DNA of 11,555 nucleotides from Acidobacteriota bacterium. GTDB lineage: Bacteria > Acidobacteriota > Blastocatellia > Pyrinomonadales > Pyrinomonadaceae. The notes under the pieces are model-generated. The model did not search any database. It had not been told where the DNA came from and was given only the letters and a program-made list of their open reading frames with translations. This document shows, in pieces, positions 1 to 10,453 of the stretch (positions within the stretch are counted from its first letter, which is position 1; each line of letters begins with the position of its first letter). Both the position numbers and the translations under genes were made by a program. The stretch spans positions 9,903 to 21,457 of the forward strand of contig JAHEEZ010000031.1 in the NCBI GenBank assembly GCA_024640445.1, written 5' to 3'.

Positions 1-7
1 TCAAGTT

Positions 8-165
8 TCAGGGATCAGGGATCATGTTATATGGGCCAGGGATCAAGTATCTGCAACAGGAATCAATTGTCAGATACCAGTTTCTTTTTCATCATTGAGA
101 CACGGCCTTCGATCCAGTAGCTTGGACTGATCCGTGTAACATGATACTTGATCCTTGATCCCTGA
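8..165. repeat. Imperfect inverted repeat of heptamer tracts, left of moaD
   Basis: The left arm (8-29) reads tcagggatcagggatc followed by atgtta. The right arm (137-165), read in reverse complement, is the same sequence plus one additional 7-nt unit (aagtatc) before atgtta. Each arm contains tandem 7-nt units (cagggat, ttgatcc). The enclosed 107 nt holds one more related piece, gatcaagtatc at 41-51, which is inverted relative to 143-153. I see no gene in positions 1-174. The right arm runs almost into the moaD stop codon, so transcripts of moaD would read into a long hairpin. Arms and 7-nt indel are seen directly; any role is inference. Confidence 0.7.
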
Positions 166-174
166 CACCTGACC

Positions 175-432
175 TCAGCCTCCCGATACCGCAGTAAAAA
201 CCGCCAGTTCGTCGCCGTCGCGCACCAACTCGTCTCCTTTCACGTATTCCTGATTGACCGCGAAGAGCAACGAGCCGCGTTCGCGGCTCGCGGTGAGTTT
301 CGGATAGCGGTTCAGAATTTCCGTCAGCGCTGCCTCGGCGACGATCCCGTCTTCGAGATCGATCTCCGCCTTCGCCGTTCCCGCTTCGTCCGCGGTGGCC
401 CCGAAGAACAGTACCTTGATGATCATAGTCAT
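175..432 (-). CDS. moaD: MoaD/ThiS-family sulfur carrier protein
   Basis: This is a small ubiquitin-fold protein of 85 residues from the ATG at 432 (83 from the ATG at 426). In this family the C-terminal Gly-Gly is adenylated and then thiocarboxylated, and with MoaE it gives sulfur to the molybdopterin dithiolene. Visible here are the first strand (IIKVLFFG), the late strand AVNQEYV, the DGDELAVF segment and the terminal VSGG, all as in MoaD (normally about 81 residues). The reading frame is open upstream to 537, but that part translates the arm of an inverted repeat, so it is excluded. No good Shine-Dalgarno precedes either ATG. No moaE or other cofactor gene is in the window, so partner and pathway rest on family resemblance. 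A carrier for another pathway (ThiS-like) is possible but less likely. Confidence 0.82.
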   Translation of the reverse strand: MTMIIKVLFFGATADEAGTAKAEIDLEDGIVAEAALTEILNRYPKLTASRERGSLLFAVNQEYVKGDELVRDGDELAVFTAVSGG

Positions 433-440
433 TACGGATC

Positions 441-641
441 GTGTCAGAAGCCCAACCGTGAGGGAGGGCGAAGATCGGTGGATGATTGATGATTGAGAAT
501 TGATAGTTGAGAAGAATCGGCCTTTATAAATCCTCACAGAGGCTTACCAGGAGATGCGCTTGGAAAAAGAACTATCAATTATCAATCATCAATCATCCCC
601 TCACCAGTTTGCGCCCTCCCTCACGGTCGGGCTACTGACAC
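441..641. repeat. Long inverted repeat between acyl-CoA ligase and moaD
   Basis: The left arm 441-508 and right arm 570-641 are reverse complements. The outer 30 nt match at 28 of 30 positions (gtgtcag, then ccgtgagggagggcg). The inner 28 nt match at 27 of 28 and consist of gatgatt heptamers. A short unmatched stretch lies between these two blocks. The central 61 nt (509-569) is unrelated. The element starts 4 nt after the acyl-CoA ligase stop codon and ends 9 nt before the moaD start. Short open frames here on either strand (for instance 554-781 on plus) only translate the arms. It could form a long hairpin in RNA, or be a miniature non-autonomous mobile element; no target-site duplication is evident. 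Confidence 0.8.
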
Positions 642-644
642 GGC

Positions 645-2243
645 TCACCCTCCGCCGCTCACTTCGTTTTTCAGGGTCAGTTTATGGATCTTCCCTGTCC
701 CGCCGATCGGGAGTTCGTCGCGAAACTCCACGTACCGCGGATATTTGTTCGCGGCGAACTGCTCCTTGCACCACGCGATGAACTCTTCTTCAGTAAGCTC
801 GGCGCCTTTGTTCAGAACGACGTACGCCTTAACCTCTTCGCCCATCTTCTCGTCCGGAACGCCGATCACCGCGACGAGTGACACCGCCGGATGGGTCATG
901 ATGACCTCCTCAAGCTCGCGCGGATACACGTTGTAGCCGCCCCGGAGGATCATGTCCTTGGTCCGGTCGACGATCTGCACGTAGCCGTCCTCGTCGATGA
1001 TCCCTATATCGCCCGAATGGAACCAGCCGCTGCGGAACGCCTCCGCCGTGGCCTCAGGCCGCTTGTAGTATCCCTTCATCACGTTTGGGCCGCGAATCAC
1101 TATCTCGCCCCTGGTTCCCGGCGGAACTTCCTGATCGTTCTCGTCGAAGCACCGCACATCGACTCCCTGGATCGCCTGACCGACCGTGCCGGGTTTCGAA
1201 GGCCTGTCAAAATGATTGAACGTTGCGAGCGGCGATGTTTCCGAAAGGCCGTAACCTTCGAGCACCCTGACACCGAACATTTCGCTGAACTCCCGCATCA
1301 CCTCGACCGGCATCGGTGCTCCGCCGGAAGTAGGGACCTTAAAAAACTCCTTTACCTTTGAGACGTCACGACCCGTGTGCTTCACGTACTGGAGGATCGC
1401 CCAGTACATCGTCGGAACGCCGACCCAGAAATTGACGCGTTCCTTTTCCATCGCGTCGAGCGTGGCTTCGGGGTCGAACCTCGGAAGCAGAACGATCCGG
1501 TTCCCCGCGAACATGTTGGTGTTCATCTGGACGGTCTGCCCCGTCGTGTGAAAGAGCGGAAGCGTGATCAGGCACGTCATCTGTTCCCCGGTCGTGAAGT
1601 CGAGAACGGGCAGATGAATGTTGTAAGTGGTGCTCGCATTTGTATAGATGTTCAGATGCGTCAGCTCCGCTCCCTTTGGCTGGCCGGTAGTGCCCGAGGT
1701 ATAGAGGATGGCGCAAGTGTCTTCCGGCTTGGTTGCCACCGTATCGTAGGTATCAGGTTTGTCGAAGATCAGCTGGGTAAGCGTCCTGTGTCCTTCGATC
1801 GGGCTCGGTGCCATTTTGTCCGCGGTCATCACCACCAGATGCTCGCAGGTTCCCGCCCGGTCGAATCCCTTTTTCGCCATTTCCGCCATCGGAAGTTCCG
1901 GAGTCCCTTCAAATACGATCAATGCTTTCGCGTCGGAATCCTCGAGGTGATAGGCGATCTCCCTGGGTTTGAGAAGAACATTCAGCGGCACGACCGCTGC
2001 GCCGGCTTTCAGGATGCCGTAATAGACCATCGGAAAATAGGGAAGATTCAGGCAGCTAAGCGCGACCTTGTCGCCATAACCGATTCCCAGTTCGTTAAGC
2101 GCGTGAGCGACCCGGTTCGCGTATCCGTTCAACTCGCCGTATGTCATACGGATGTCGTTCCAGACAACGGCTTCCTTCTCGGGCTTCAACCGCGCCTGAT
2201 GTTCTATCACAGACGCAAGATTCAGGGTATTTGGGTTATCCAT
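645..2243 (-). CDS. Long-chain acyl-CoA ligase (AMP-binding, FadD-like)
   Basis: A 532-residue member of the adenylate-forming (ANL) superfamily that activates a carboxylic acid, most likely a fatty acid, to acyl-AMP and then acyl-CoA. Motifs in order: phosphate-binding loop YTSGTTGQPKG at 181-191, a TSGGAPMP segment at 305-312, EGYGLSET at 329-336, GWFHSGD at 406-412, the hinge and gate region DRTKDMILRGGYNVYP at 426-441, and C-terminal GGTGK with the catalytic lysine K518. Length is normal and no key motif is missing. The start at 2243 is the first methionine before the conserved N-terminal helix (ASVIEHQARLKPEKEAV); no clear Shine-Dalgarno is seen. An SDR reductase lies 98 nt upstream, consistent with acyl-CoA metabolism. 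Chain-length preference cannot be read from sequence; a medium-chain or aromatic acid ligase remains possible. The product is probably cytosolic or membrane-associated. Confidence 0.93.
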   Translation of the reverse strand: MDNPNTLNLASVIEHQARLKPEKEAVVWNDIRMTYGELNGYANRVAHALNELGIGYGDKVALSCLNLPYFPMVYYGILKAGAAVVPLNVLLKPREIAYHLEDSDAKALIVFEGTPELPMAEMAKKGFDRAGTCEHLVVMTADKMAPSPIEGHRTLTQLIFDKPDTYDTVATKPEDTCAILYTSGTTGQPKGAELTHLNIYTNASTTYNIHLPVLDFTTGEQMTCLITLPLFHTTGQTVQMNTNMFAGNRIVLLPRFDPEATLDAMEKERVNFWVGVPTMYWAILQYVKHTGRDVSKVKEFFKVPTSGGAPMPVEVMREFSEMFGVRVLEGYGLSETSPLATFNHFDRPSKPGTVGQAIQGVDVRCFDENDQEVPPGTRGEIVIRGPNVMKGYYKRPEATAEAFRSGWFHSGDIGIIDEDGYVQIVDRTKDMILRGGYNVYPRELEEVIMTHPAVSLVAVIGVPDEKMGEEVKAYVVLNKGAELTEEEFIAWCKEQFAANKYPRYVEFRDELPIGGTGKIHKLTLKNEVSGGG

Positions 2244-2341
2244 GGTGAGACCAGTCTTAAATGTAAGTTTTGATTCGGCTTTTGCGTTCCGAACAGTCTA
2301 ATGCGTTTCTGCATGAGGATTCAAGAAAAGCGTGTACTCTC

Positions 2342-3109
2342 TCAAATGGTCATCCCGCCATCGACAACCAGTGTCTGGCCGGTGACGTAGCTGGACGCAT
2401 CGGACGCGAGAAAGACGGCGGCTCCCTTCAACTCGCCTTCCTCGCCGATCCTCGGTATGGGATTGTTCTCTCGGATCGCATTTTCATAGATGTCTATGAC
2501 GGGATCCGCAAGTCTGGAGCGGAAGAAGCCCGGCGCGATCGCGTTCACACGGATCCCTTTTCTTCCCCAGCTTGCCGCAAGTTCGCGCGTCAGGCCGATC
2601 AGTCCGGCTTTGCTTGCGACGTAGCCTGCATAGAATGGGCCGTTCGCGGAAGATGTAATGCCGGAGATCGAAGTGATGTTGATGATCGATCCGGATTCCC
2701 GCTTGAGCATCTCCTTGCCCGCCGCCTGCGCGAACAAAAAACACCCGGTCAGGTTAACATCAAGAACCTTCTGCCATTTTTCGAGCGGCATGTCTTCCGG
2801 CATCGCGCCCCACGAAATTCCGGCATTGTTGATCAGAATGTCGACCTTTCCGAACCTCTGGATCGTATGATCGACGACCGCCCGGACATCGCCCGCAACT
2901 GAAGTGTCGCAAAGCACCGAATCGACCTCGAAGCCTCTTTCTTCAAATTCCGCGACCGTTTCGTCCAGCCACTCCGCACGCCGCGCGCACAACACCAACG
3001 AGGCACCCGCTTCCGCAAGCCCTTCGGCCATCTCCTTCCCGAGGCCGCGCGACCCGCCTGTCACGATCGCCGTTCGGCCCGTAAGATCAAATAACTTGTT
3101 CATGTTCAT
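2342..3109 (-). CDS. SDR-family NAD(P)-dependent oxidoreductase
   Basis: A 255-residue classical short-chain dehydrogenase/reductase, a cytosolic Rossmann-fold enzyme reducing a keto group or oxidising an alcohol. Visible motifs: cofactor loop TGGSRGLG at 17-24, NNAG at 94-97, N119 of the catalytic tetrad, S147 in NITSISG, Y163 and K167 in the YxxxK motif, IAPG at 191-194, and the C-terminal VTGQTLVVDGG. The basic pair after the second strand (CARR, R43-R44) favours NADPH. Overall pattern resembles FabG and gluconate 5-dehydrogenase relatives, so the substrate is unresolved. A downstream acyl-CoA ligase makes a 3-oxoacyl thioester reductase plausible (inference). Start at 3109 (MNMNKLFDLTGR); the methionine two codons later is an equally possible start. 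Neither has a strong ribosome binding site. Confidence 0.92.
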   Translation of the reverse strand: MNMNKLFDLTGRTAIVTGGSRGLGKEMAEGLAEAGASLVLCARRAEWLDETVAEFEERGFEVDSVLCDTSVAGDVRAVVDHTIQRFGKVDILINNAGISWGAMPEDMPLEKWQKVLDVNLTGCFLFAQAAGKEMLKRESGSIINITSISGITSSANGPFYAGYVASKAGLIGLTRELAASWGRKGIRVNAIAPGFFRSRLADPVIDIYENAIRENNPIPRIGEEGELKGAAVFLASDASSYVTGQTLVVDGGMTI

Positions 3110-3146
3110 TGTGTAAGCTTAAACCACTATGTGCGCCAAGAAGGAA

Positions 3147-3246
3147 TCAACCGCGAAGAGCGCTGAGAACGCCGAGTTGCATCGATATCAGCACCATCTG
3201 ACGGTAAAGACCTATTCATACTCTGCGATCTCTGCGCTCTTCGCGG

Positions 3247-3250
<4 letters not shown>
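3147..3250. repeat. Inverted repeat overlapping the aminopeptidase stop codon
   Basis: The left arm 3147-3176 (tcaaccgcgaagagcgctga and onward) and the right arm 3221-3250 are reverse complements at 26 of 30 positions, separated by 44 nt. The right arm contains the TAA stop (3247-3249) of the aminopeptidase gene, so the repeat supplies the end of that reading frame. On the minus strand it would form a strong hairpin right after translation ends, but no clean T-run follows, so a classical terminator is not claimed. The rest of the 137-nt gap (3110-3246) shows no other feature. Confidence 0.75.
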
Positions 3251-6708
<3,458 letters not shown>

Positions 6709-6735
6709 ATCTTACTCGGATGATGGAAGAACGCG

Positions 6736-6851
6736 CTCAGAGTACAAGCTTTAGCTTGAGTAATACTACAGGAAGACAAGCTGAAGCTTGTACTCTGAAC
6801 GTGTTTCCCCGCGGACTTGGGGACGAGCTGAAGCTTGTACTCTGAACGTGT
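6736..6851. repeat. Three copies of a 25-nt caagctgaagcttg element
   Basis: Copies 6780-6804 and 6827-6851 are identical over 25 nt (gctgaagcttgtactctgaa, then cgtgt), 47 nt apart start to start. A third, inverted and slightly diverged copy lies at 6736-6759 (cagagtacaagctttagctt). Each contains a palindromic core around agctt. The inverted first copy can pair with either of the other two, allowing alternative hairpins just upstream of the aminopeptidase start. Confidence 0.85.
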
Positions 6852-6893
6852 CATCCCAGCTTGCGATACCTGATCATTGATCCCTGACCAATG

Positions 6894-6925
6894 AAAAAGG
6901 GCTCTCCAGAATAAAGGAGATGCCC
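6894..6925 (-). terminator. Probable Rho-independent terminator after the TonB-domain gene
   Basis: On the minus strand the sequence reads gggcatctcc, an 8-nt loop, ggagagccc, then TTTTT. The stem is GGGC/GCCC plus TCTCC/GGAGA with one bulged A. It lies 148 nt downstream of the TonB-domain gene stop, with repeats between. The T-run is on the minus side only, so it would stop transcription entering the aminopeptidase gene from upstream. Confidence 0.65.
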
Positions 6926-7012
6926 TCAAAAGAACTCCGGGTACGTTCGCTGCGCTCATCGGCAGCGCAAAGCGCCGCTCTAAACGGTGAGTGTTGAGAG
7001 AGGGCCGCTCAT

Positions 7013-7057
7013 GGCAGCCGGGACGCCTGCGTTCCATTCACGATTTACGATTTACGA
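7013..7057. repeat. gaacgcaggcgtcccg-type element followed by cgattta heptamers
   Basis: The part at 7013-7035, read on minus, is ggaacgcaggcgtcccggct and matches the pattern at 10454-10474 (gaacgcacgcgtcccgcgtgc, one copy per strand). Immediately to its right, cgatttacgatttacga (7041-7057) is a two-and-a-half-copy heptamer tract ending 15 nt from the stop codon of the TonB-domain gene. Confidence 0.6.
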
Positions 7058-7072
7058 CCGAAAACGCACTGT

Positions 7073-8446
7073 CTACAGATTGAAATTGAAGCTCACGAAC
7101 CCGGTGGCCTTGACCGGCTGGCCGTCCCGTGTGAACGGCTTAAACTTCCATTTCCGGATCGCGTCGCTCGCCGCCTGGGATAACATCGGAGGCCCGTCGG
7201 CATCAGCCACCCGGGCAACGGTACCGTCCTCATCGACCAGAACCTTCACGATCACAACGCCCGTAAGCCTCATCGAACGCGCCTGGCGCGGATAGACGGG
7301 ATTCACCCGGCGCGTTGCGTATCCGACCAGCGAGCCTAAGGTGAGAGGTCCGTCTTCCGAGACATTGGGACCCGAGGCATCTGCTACATCATCCCCATTC
7401 AATGTGCTTTTCACATTCGGCTGATCCGAATTGTCAGCATTCTCGGAAGAAGCGGGACGCTCGGCAGATTTGATCACCCTGACCGGACGGTCCGTCGCCA
7501 AACTCGCGTCTGAATCCGGCTTTTTCTCAGGCTGAGCCTGCTTCGCGACAACCTCCTTCTTTGGCTGCGGTTCCAGCGGTTTCGGCTCCGGTTTCTTTTC
7601 CGGCACGACCGGTTTGAACGTTACAGACTCTTTGGGAGTCTCGCTCTTTGCTGCGGTATCAACGGAGGGTTTGTCGTTGGAAATGCGCGACGCGCCCACT
7701 TCGGCCTCTTTCGCCTCATTCGGTTCGGGAGCCGCAGGGGTAACGGCGCTGAGTATCACGCTGCGTGAACCCATCATTTGTTCCCTCGCATCAACAACCG
7801 TATCTTTCCACTGTTTCGCGTCATACGCGTCGCGGGCAAGGCTTCCGCGCACGCTTGAAGATTCTTCCAGCAGCGCCGCCGCGTTCGACCTGAGCTCTGT
7901 ATCCGCGGTCATCACCTTCGACTGGTCGATCACCATCTCAAGCGTCGTCCTCATACCCTCGATATCAGCGATCGCGACTGTCGGAAGGTTCCTGTCATTT
8001 ACGCTGAGTCCCAGCGATTTGTACCGCTCCGTCTGTTCCCGTGCGCCGCTTACGACCTGGCCTGCAACCGCAAGATAGTCCATAGCGGACCCGGGTTCAT
8101 TTGAAGGCTTCGTTTCCTTGAGAAGTTTCTGGGCTTCAGGGTAATCACCCTGCTCCAGAAATGTGTGCATCAATAGCACGTTGACCACACGCAGCACGGC
8201 ATTGTCACTGCTTTCCTTCTTGATACTCGTCAGCTCGTATTCGGCGGCGGGAAAGTTCTTTACCGCGAGCATCGCCTTCGCCTTCGATATGCGGTCGCGC
8301 ATTATCTCAGCGGATGTAGGCGCGCGCTCAAGTGCCGCCTGGACCGTTGGAACATCGGTCGAAGAGTTTTCCTGAGCTATCGCTGTAATGGAAAAAGCTG
8401 ATGTGAAAAGTAGAAAAAATGCCGGGAAAGCGATTTTTGGGGACAT
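7073..8446 (-). CDS. Exported protein with C-terminal TonB domain
   Basis: A 457-residue envelope protein. Residues 1-25 form a signal peptide (hydrophobic FPAFFLLFTSAFSITAIAQ, with a plausible cleavage after AIA). Residues about 48-230 are helical; the part near 55-115 (AAEYELTSI, EQGDYPEAQKLL) resembles TPR-like helices. Residues about 278-312 are rich in Pro, Lys and Glu (PEKKPEPKPLEPQPKKE), like the periplasm-spanning segment of TonB. Residues about 377-457 form the TonB C-terminal domain: NPVYPRQAR, GVVIVKVLVDEDGTV, then AIRKWKFKP and ATGFVSFNF. Family knowledge: this domain contacts TonB-box peptides of outer-membrane transporters. Classical TonB keeps an uncleaved N-terminal anchor for ExbB/ExbD; this one looks cleavable, so energy transduction is uncertain. 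Stand-alone gene with its own ribosome binding site and likely terminator. No receptor or exbBD gene is in the window. Confidence 0.85.
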   Translation of the reverse strand: MSPKIAFPAFFLLFTSAFSITAIAQENSSTDVPTVQAALERAPTSAEIMRDRISKAKAMLAVKNFPAAEYELTSIKKESSDNAVLRVVNVLLMHTFLEQGDYPEAQKLLKETKPSNEPGSAMDYLAVAGQVVSGAREQTERYKSLGLSVNDRNLPTVAIADIEGMRTTLEMVIDQSKVMTADTELRSNAAALLEESSSVRGSLARDAYDAKQWKDTVVDAREQMMGSRSVILSAVTPAAPEPNEAKEAEVGASRISNDKPSVDTAAKSETPKESVTFKPVVPEKKPEPKPLEPQPKKEVVAKQAQPEKKPDSDASLATDRPVRVIKSAERPASSENADNSDQPNVKSTLNGDDVADASGPNVSEDGPLTLGSLVGYATRRVNPVYPRQARSMRLTGVVIVKVLVDEDGTVARVADADGPPMLSQAASDAIRKWKFKPFTRDGQPVKATGFVSFNFNL

Positions 8447-8454
8447 TATCCGTT

Positions 8455-8460
8455 TCTCCT
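8455..8460 (-). promoter_or_regulatory. Ribosome binding site of the TonB-domain gene
   Basis: AGGAGA on the minus strand lies 8 nt before the ATG at 8446. It is the only strong Shine-Dalgarno I see in the window; it fixes this start and suggests better translation than the neighbours. The remaining spacer 8461-8619 shows no repeat and no convincing promoter. Confidence 0.75.
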
Positions 8461-8619
8461 GCTAGTTGCTCCGAGATTCTTATCGATCTGACGTATCTTC
8501 AGGACTACGCGTCAAAACGTGATTCCCTTCAGGTTACAAAAATCCTCCCTATTATGATTGCCGCCCTGCTGCCAGGCAAGCGAAGGATCAAGAAAACTTA
8601 TCGTTCCTATCAGATCTGC

Positions 8620-10014
8620 TTAATTGTTCAGACTGTCGATGATTTTGTTGCGGAGAGCGATCGCATCTTTTTTTATAGCGTCTTCGTTGAGCGTAAGCAA
8701 ACGCCGACCGCGCATAACGAGCCTGCCGTTGATGATGACGGTATCCACGTCGGACGCCTTCGTCGCGTAAACGAGATTCGAGTAGATGTTGTAGAGCGGC
8801 GTCTGGTGCAGGCTGTCCAGCGACACTATTACAACGTCCGCCATCTTGCCGACTTCGAGCGAACCCGTGATTTCCTCAATGTGAAGCGCCCTTGCTCCGC
8901 CGATGGTCGCCATCGCAAAAGCCTCTTCCGCCGAAACGACCTTCGGGTCCTTTGCGTAGATCTTGTGCAGTTTCGCCGCGGTGTCCATTTCTTCCCAAAG
9001 ATCCAGATCGTTATTCGAGGCGGCTCCGTCTGTGCCCAAACCAACCCGCAAACCCATCTTCAGCATTTCAGGGATCGGCGCGACGCCCGCCGCGAGTTTC
9101 ATATTCGACTGAGGATTGTGCGCGATCCCGACGCCCTTATCCTTTAAGACATTGATCTCGGCGCTGTTTACCCAAATCACATGCGCCGCTATTGTCTTTC
9201 CATCGAGGAGGCCGATCTTCCGGACATACTCGACCGGCGTCATATCCTTGTTCTCCCTCACGAAATCGACCTCTGACTGAGCTTCTGCAAGATGAATCAC
9301 CAGTGGTACGCCAAGCCGGTTCGCGAGAGCGCGGGTCATTTTGAGGTGTTCCTCGGAAACGGTGTACGGAGCGTGCGGAGCGATCGCGGGAACTATCAGC
9401 GGATTTCCCTTCCATTTCTTCGCAAAAGCCTCCGCGTACACCATCGCGTCGTCGAACGTCTTGTTGTCCGGAGCGGGAAAATCTATCAGCGTTTCACCCA
9501 GAACGCCGCGGACTCCCGCCTTTTCGGTCTCCTGCGCAATTACGTCCTCGAAGTAATACATGTCGCAGAACGTCGTCGTTCCGCCGGCGATCATCTCTGC
9601 CAGTCCTAACCTCGTGCCGACACGAACCAGATTCTCGTTGACGTTTTTCGCCTCCGCGGGAAAGATGTACTTCGTCAGCCACTCATTCAGGTCGAGATCG
9701 TCAGCGATCCCCCGGAAAAGCGACATCGGAACGTGAGTATGAGTGTTGATCAGTCCGGGAATGACCGCTTTGCCGTTCGCCGAGATCGTTTGGGTCGACT
9801 TGAAACGTTTCGCGATATCAGCCGATTCGCCGACCGCGACGATCTTCCCGCCTTCAATTGCCAGCGCACCGTTGTCGATAACCCTGCGCGATCCGTCCAT
9901 CGTGACAACGGTCCCGCCCAGGATAAGCAGGTCAACGTTTTGCTTTTGCGAATATGCAGTCTGGAAAAGTAAGGTGAGCGCGAATAGCGCGATAATGATC
10001 CTTGAGGTCTTCAT
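8620..10014 (-). CDS. mtaD: Exported amidohydrolase, MTA/SAH deaminase family
   Basis: A 464-residue metal-dependent amidohydrolase. Characterised relatives deaminate 5'-methylthioadenosine, S-adenosylhomocysteine or adenosine to the inosine form. Visible metal and active-site residues: HTH (H92, H94) in INTHTHVPMSLFRG, H214 in APHAPY, H241 and E244 in HLAE, H278 in AAHVIW, and D329 in GTDGAASNNDLDL. The N-terminal beta domain (LILGGTVVTMDG) and C-terminal GSLEVGKMADVVIV are normal. Odd: residues 1-22 look like a Sec signal peptide (MKTSRIIIALFALTLLFQTAYS) without a lipobox, whereas characterised MTA/SAH deaminases are cytosolic. The start at 10014 is chosen because it begins this signal; the frame remains open upstream to 10188 but would overlap cdd. 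It follows cdd by 35 nt. Substrate could instead be guanine, a chlorohydrolase-type or another nucleoside-like compound. Confidence 0.83.
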   Translation of the reverse strand: MKTSRIIIALFALTLLFQTAYSQKQNVDLLILGGTVVTMDGSRRVIDNGALAIEGGKIVAVGESADIAKRFKSTQTISANGKAVIPGLINTHTHVPMSLFRGIADDLDLNEWLTKYIFPAEAKNVNENLVRVGTRLGLAEMIAGGTTTFCDMYYFEDVIAQETEKAGVRGVLGETLIDFPAPDNKTFDDAMVYAEAFAKKWKGNPLIVPAIAPHAPYTVSEEHLKMTRALANRLGVPLVIHLAEAQSEVDFVRENKDMTPVEYVRKIGLLDGKTIAAHVIWVNSAEINVLKDKGVGIAHNPQSNMKLAAGVAPIPEMLKMGLRVGLGTDGAASNNDLDLWEEMDTAAKLHKIYAKDPKVVSAEEAFAMATIGGARALHIEEITGSLEVGKMADVVIVSLDSLHQTPLYNIYSNLVYATKASDVDTVIINGRLVMRGRRLLTLNEDAIKKDAIALRNKIIDSLNN

Positions 10015-10049
10015 ATCAGGTTGCGGCATCTGCCGGGTCTTCGAAAAAG

Positions 10050-10448
10050 TTATTCGAGGAATGAACCATCGAACGCGTTGGGCAGGATCTCGCTCATCAT
10101 CACGGTCCGCGATTTGCCCTGCAGGTTCGCCATCGTCACGGGAATGTCGCCGCAGAACTCCCAGATCACTTGTCGGCAGGCGCCGCACGGCGGAGTCAGC
10201 CGGTCAGTATCGGCTATGACCGCGAGAGCTGAAAACTCATTTGCACCCTCAGAGAGCGCTTTGAAGATTGCCACACGCTCAGCGCACATCGTCAGGCCAA
10301 AGCTCGCGTTCTCGACATTGCAGCCTCTGAACACCGTGCCTGAAACTGATTCAAGCGCCGCGCCGACCCTGAACTTCGAGTACGGCGCTATGGCATTCTC
10401 GCGGGCCTCAGCGGCGGCTTTGATGAGTTGTTCTTCAGGTAATGGCAT
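10050..10448 (-). CDS. cdd: Cytidine deaminase
   Basis: A 132-residue homotetrameric-type enzyme that hydrolyses cytidine and deoxycytidine to uridine and deoxyuridine in pyrimidine salvage. The zinc ligands are visible: C55 followed by A-E (TMCAER, E57 being the proton shuttle) and C88 and C91 in PPCGAC. The substrate-binding NVENASFG is at 44-51 and the ending NAFDGSFLE is typical. Length is normal for the short bacterial form, and a cysteine first ligand is expected in that form. It sits between uridine kinase (99 nt upstream) and the MTA/SAH deaminase-like gene (35 nt downstream), consistent with one salvage unit. The start at 10448 precedes the conserved first helix; no Shine-Dalgarno is evident. 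Confidence 0.95.
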   Translation of the reverse strand: MPLPEEQLIKAAAEARENAIAPYSKFRVGAALESVSGTVFRGCNVENASFGLTMCAERVAIFKALSEGANEFSALAVIADTDRLTPPCGACRQVIWEFCGDIPVTMANLQGKSRTVMMSEILPNAFDGSFLE

Positions 10449-10453
10449 AAAAA

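Larger units (their letters stand above)
6709..7072. other. 364-nt spacer between TonB-domain gene and aminopeptidase
   Basis: I see no gene in this stretch. It holds three copies of a 25-nt repeat (6736-6851), gatccct-type heptamers around 6868-6888, a probable intrinsic terminator (6894-6925), a copy of the gaacgcaggcgtcccg-type element around 7013-7035 and a cgattta heptamer tract at 7041-7057. Small open frames crossing it encode only repeat translation. The promoter for the aminopeptidase gene should lie here but I could not identify convincing boxes. Confidence 0.7.

Noticed and set aside
433..537. N-terminal extension of the MoaD-like protein (open frame to 537)
   Set aside because: The added residues translate the left arm of the 441-641 inverted repeat, and the same peptide appears from the opposite arm on plus. 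MoaD proteins begin at the IIKVLFFG strand.
441..641. Insertion sequence with its own transposase
   Set aside because: The 61-nt core is far too short for a transposase and no IS family ends are recognisable; at most it is a non-autonomous element.
1377..2273. 298-codon open frame on plus
   Set aside because: It is antisense to the acyl-CoA ligase, whose motifs are intact; the frame has no recognisable domain and its composition is that of a shadow frame.
8501..8527. Promoter for the TonB-domain gene (TTGACG and GGGAATC boxes on minus)
   Set aside because: TTGACG has only a poor -10 partner (TCAGAT at 18 nt) and the GGAAT box lacks a properly spaced ECF-type -10; not better than chance by eye.
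8419..9147. 242-codon open frame on plus
   Set aside because: It is antisense to the amidohydrolase and its leader, without domain features.
10015..10188. N-terminal extension of the amidohydrolase
   Set aside because: It lies inside cdd in another frame, is Arg-rich without family likeness, and would bury the signal peptide that starts at 10014.
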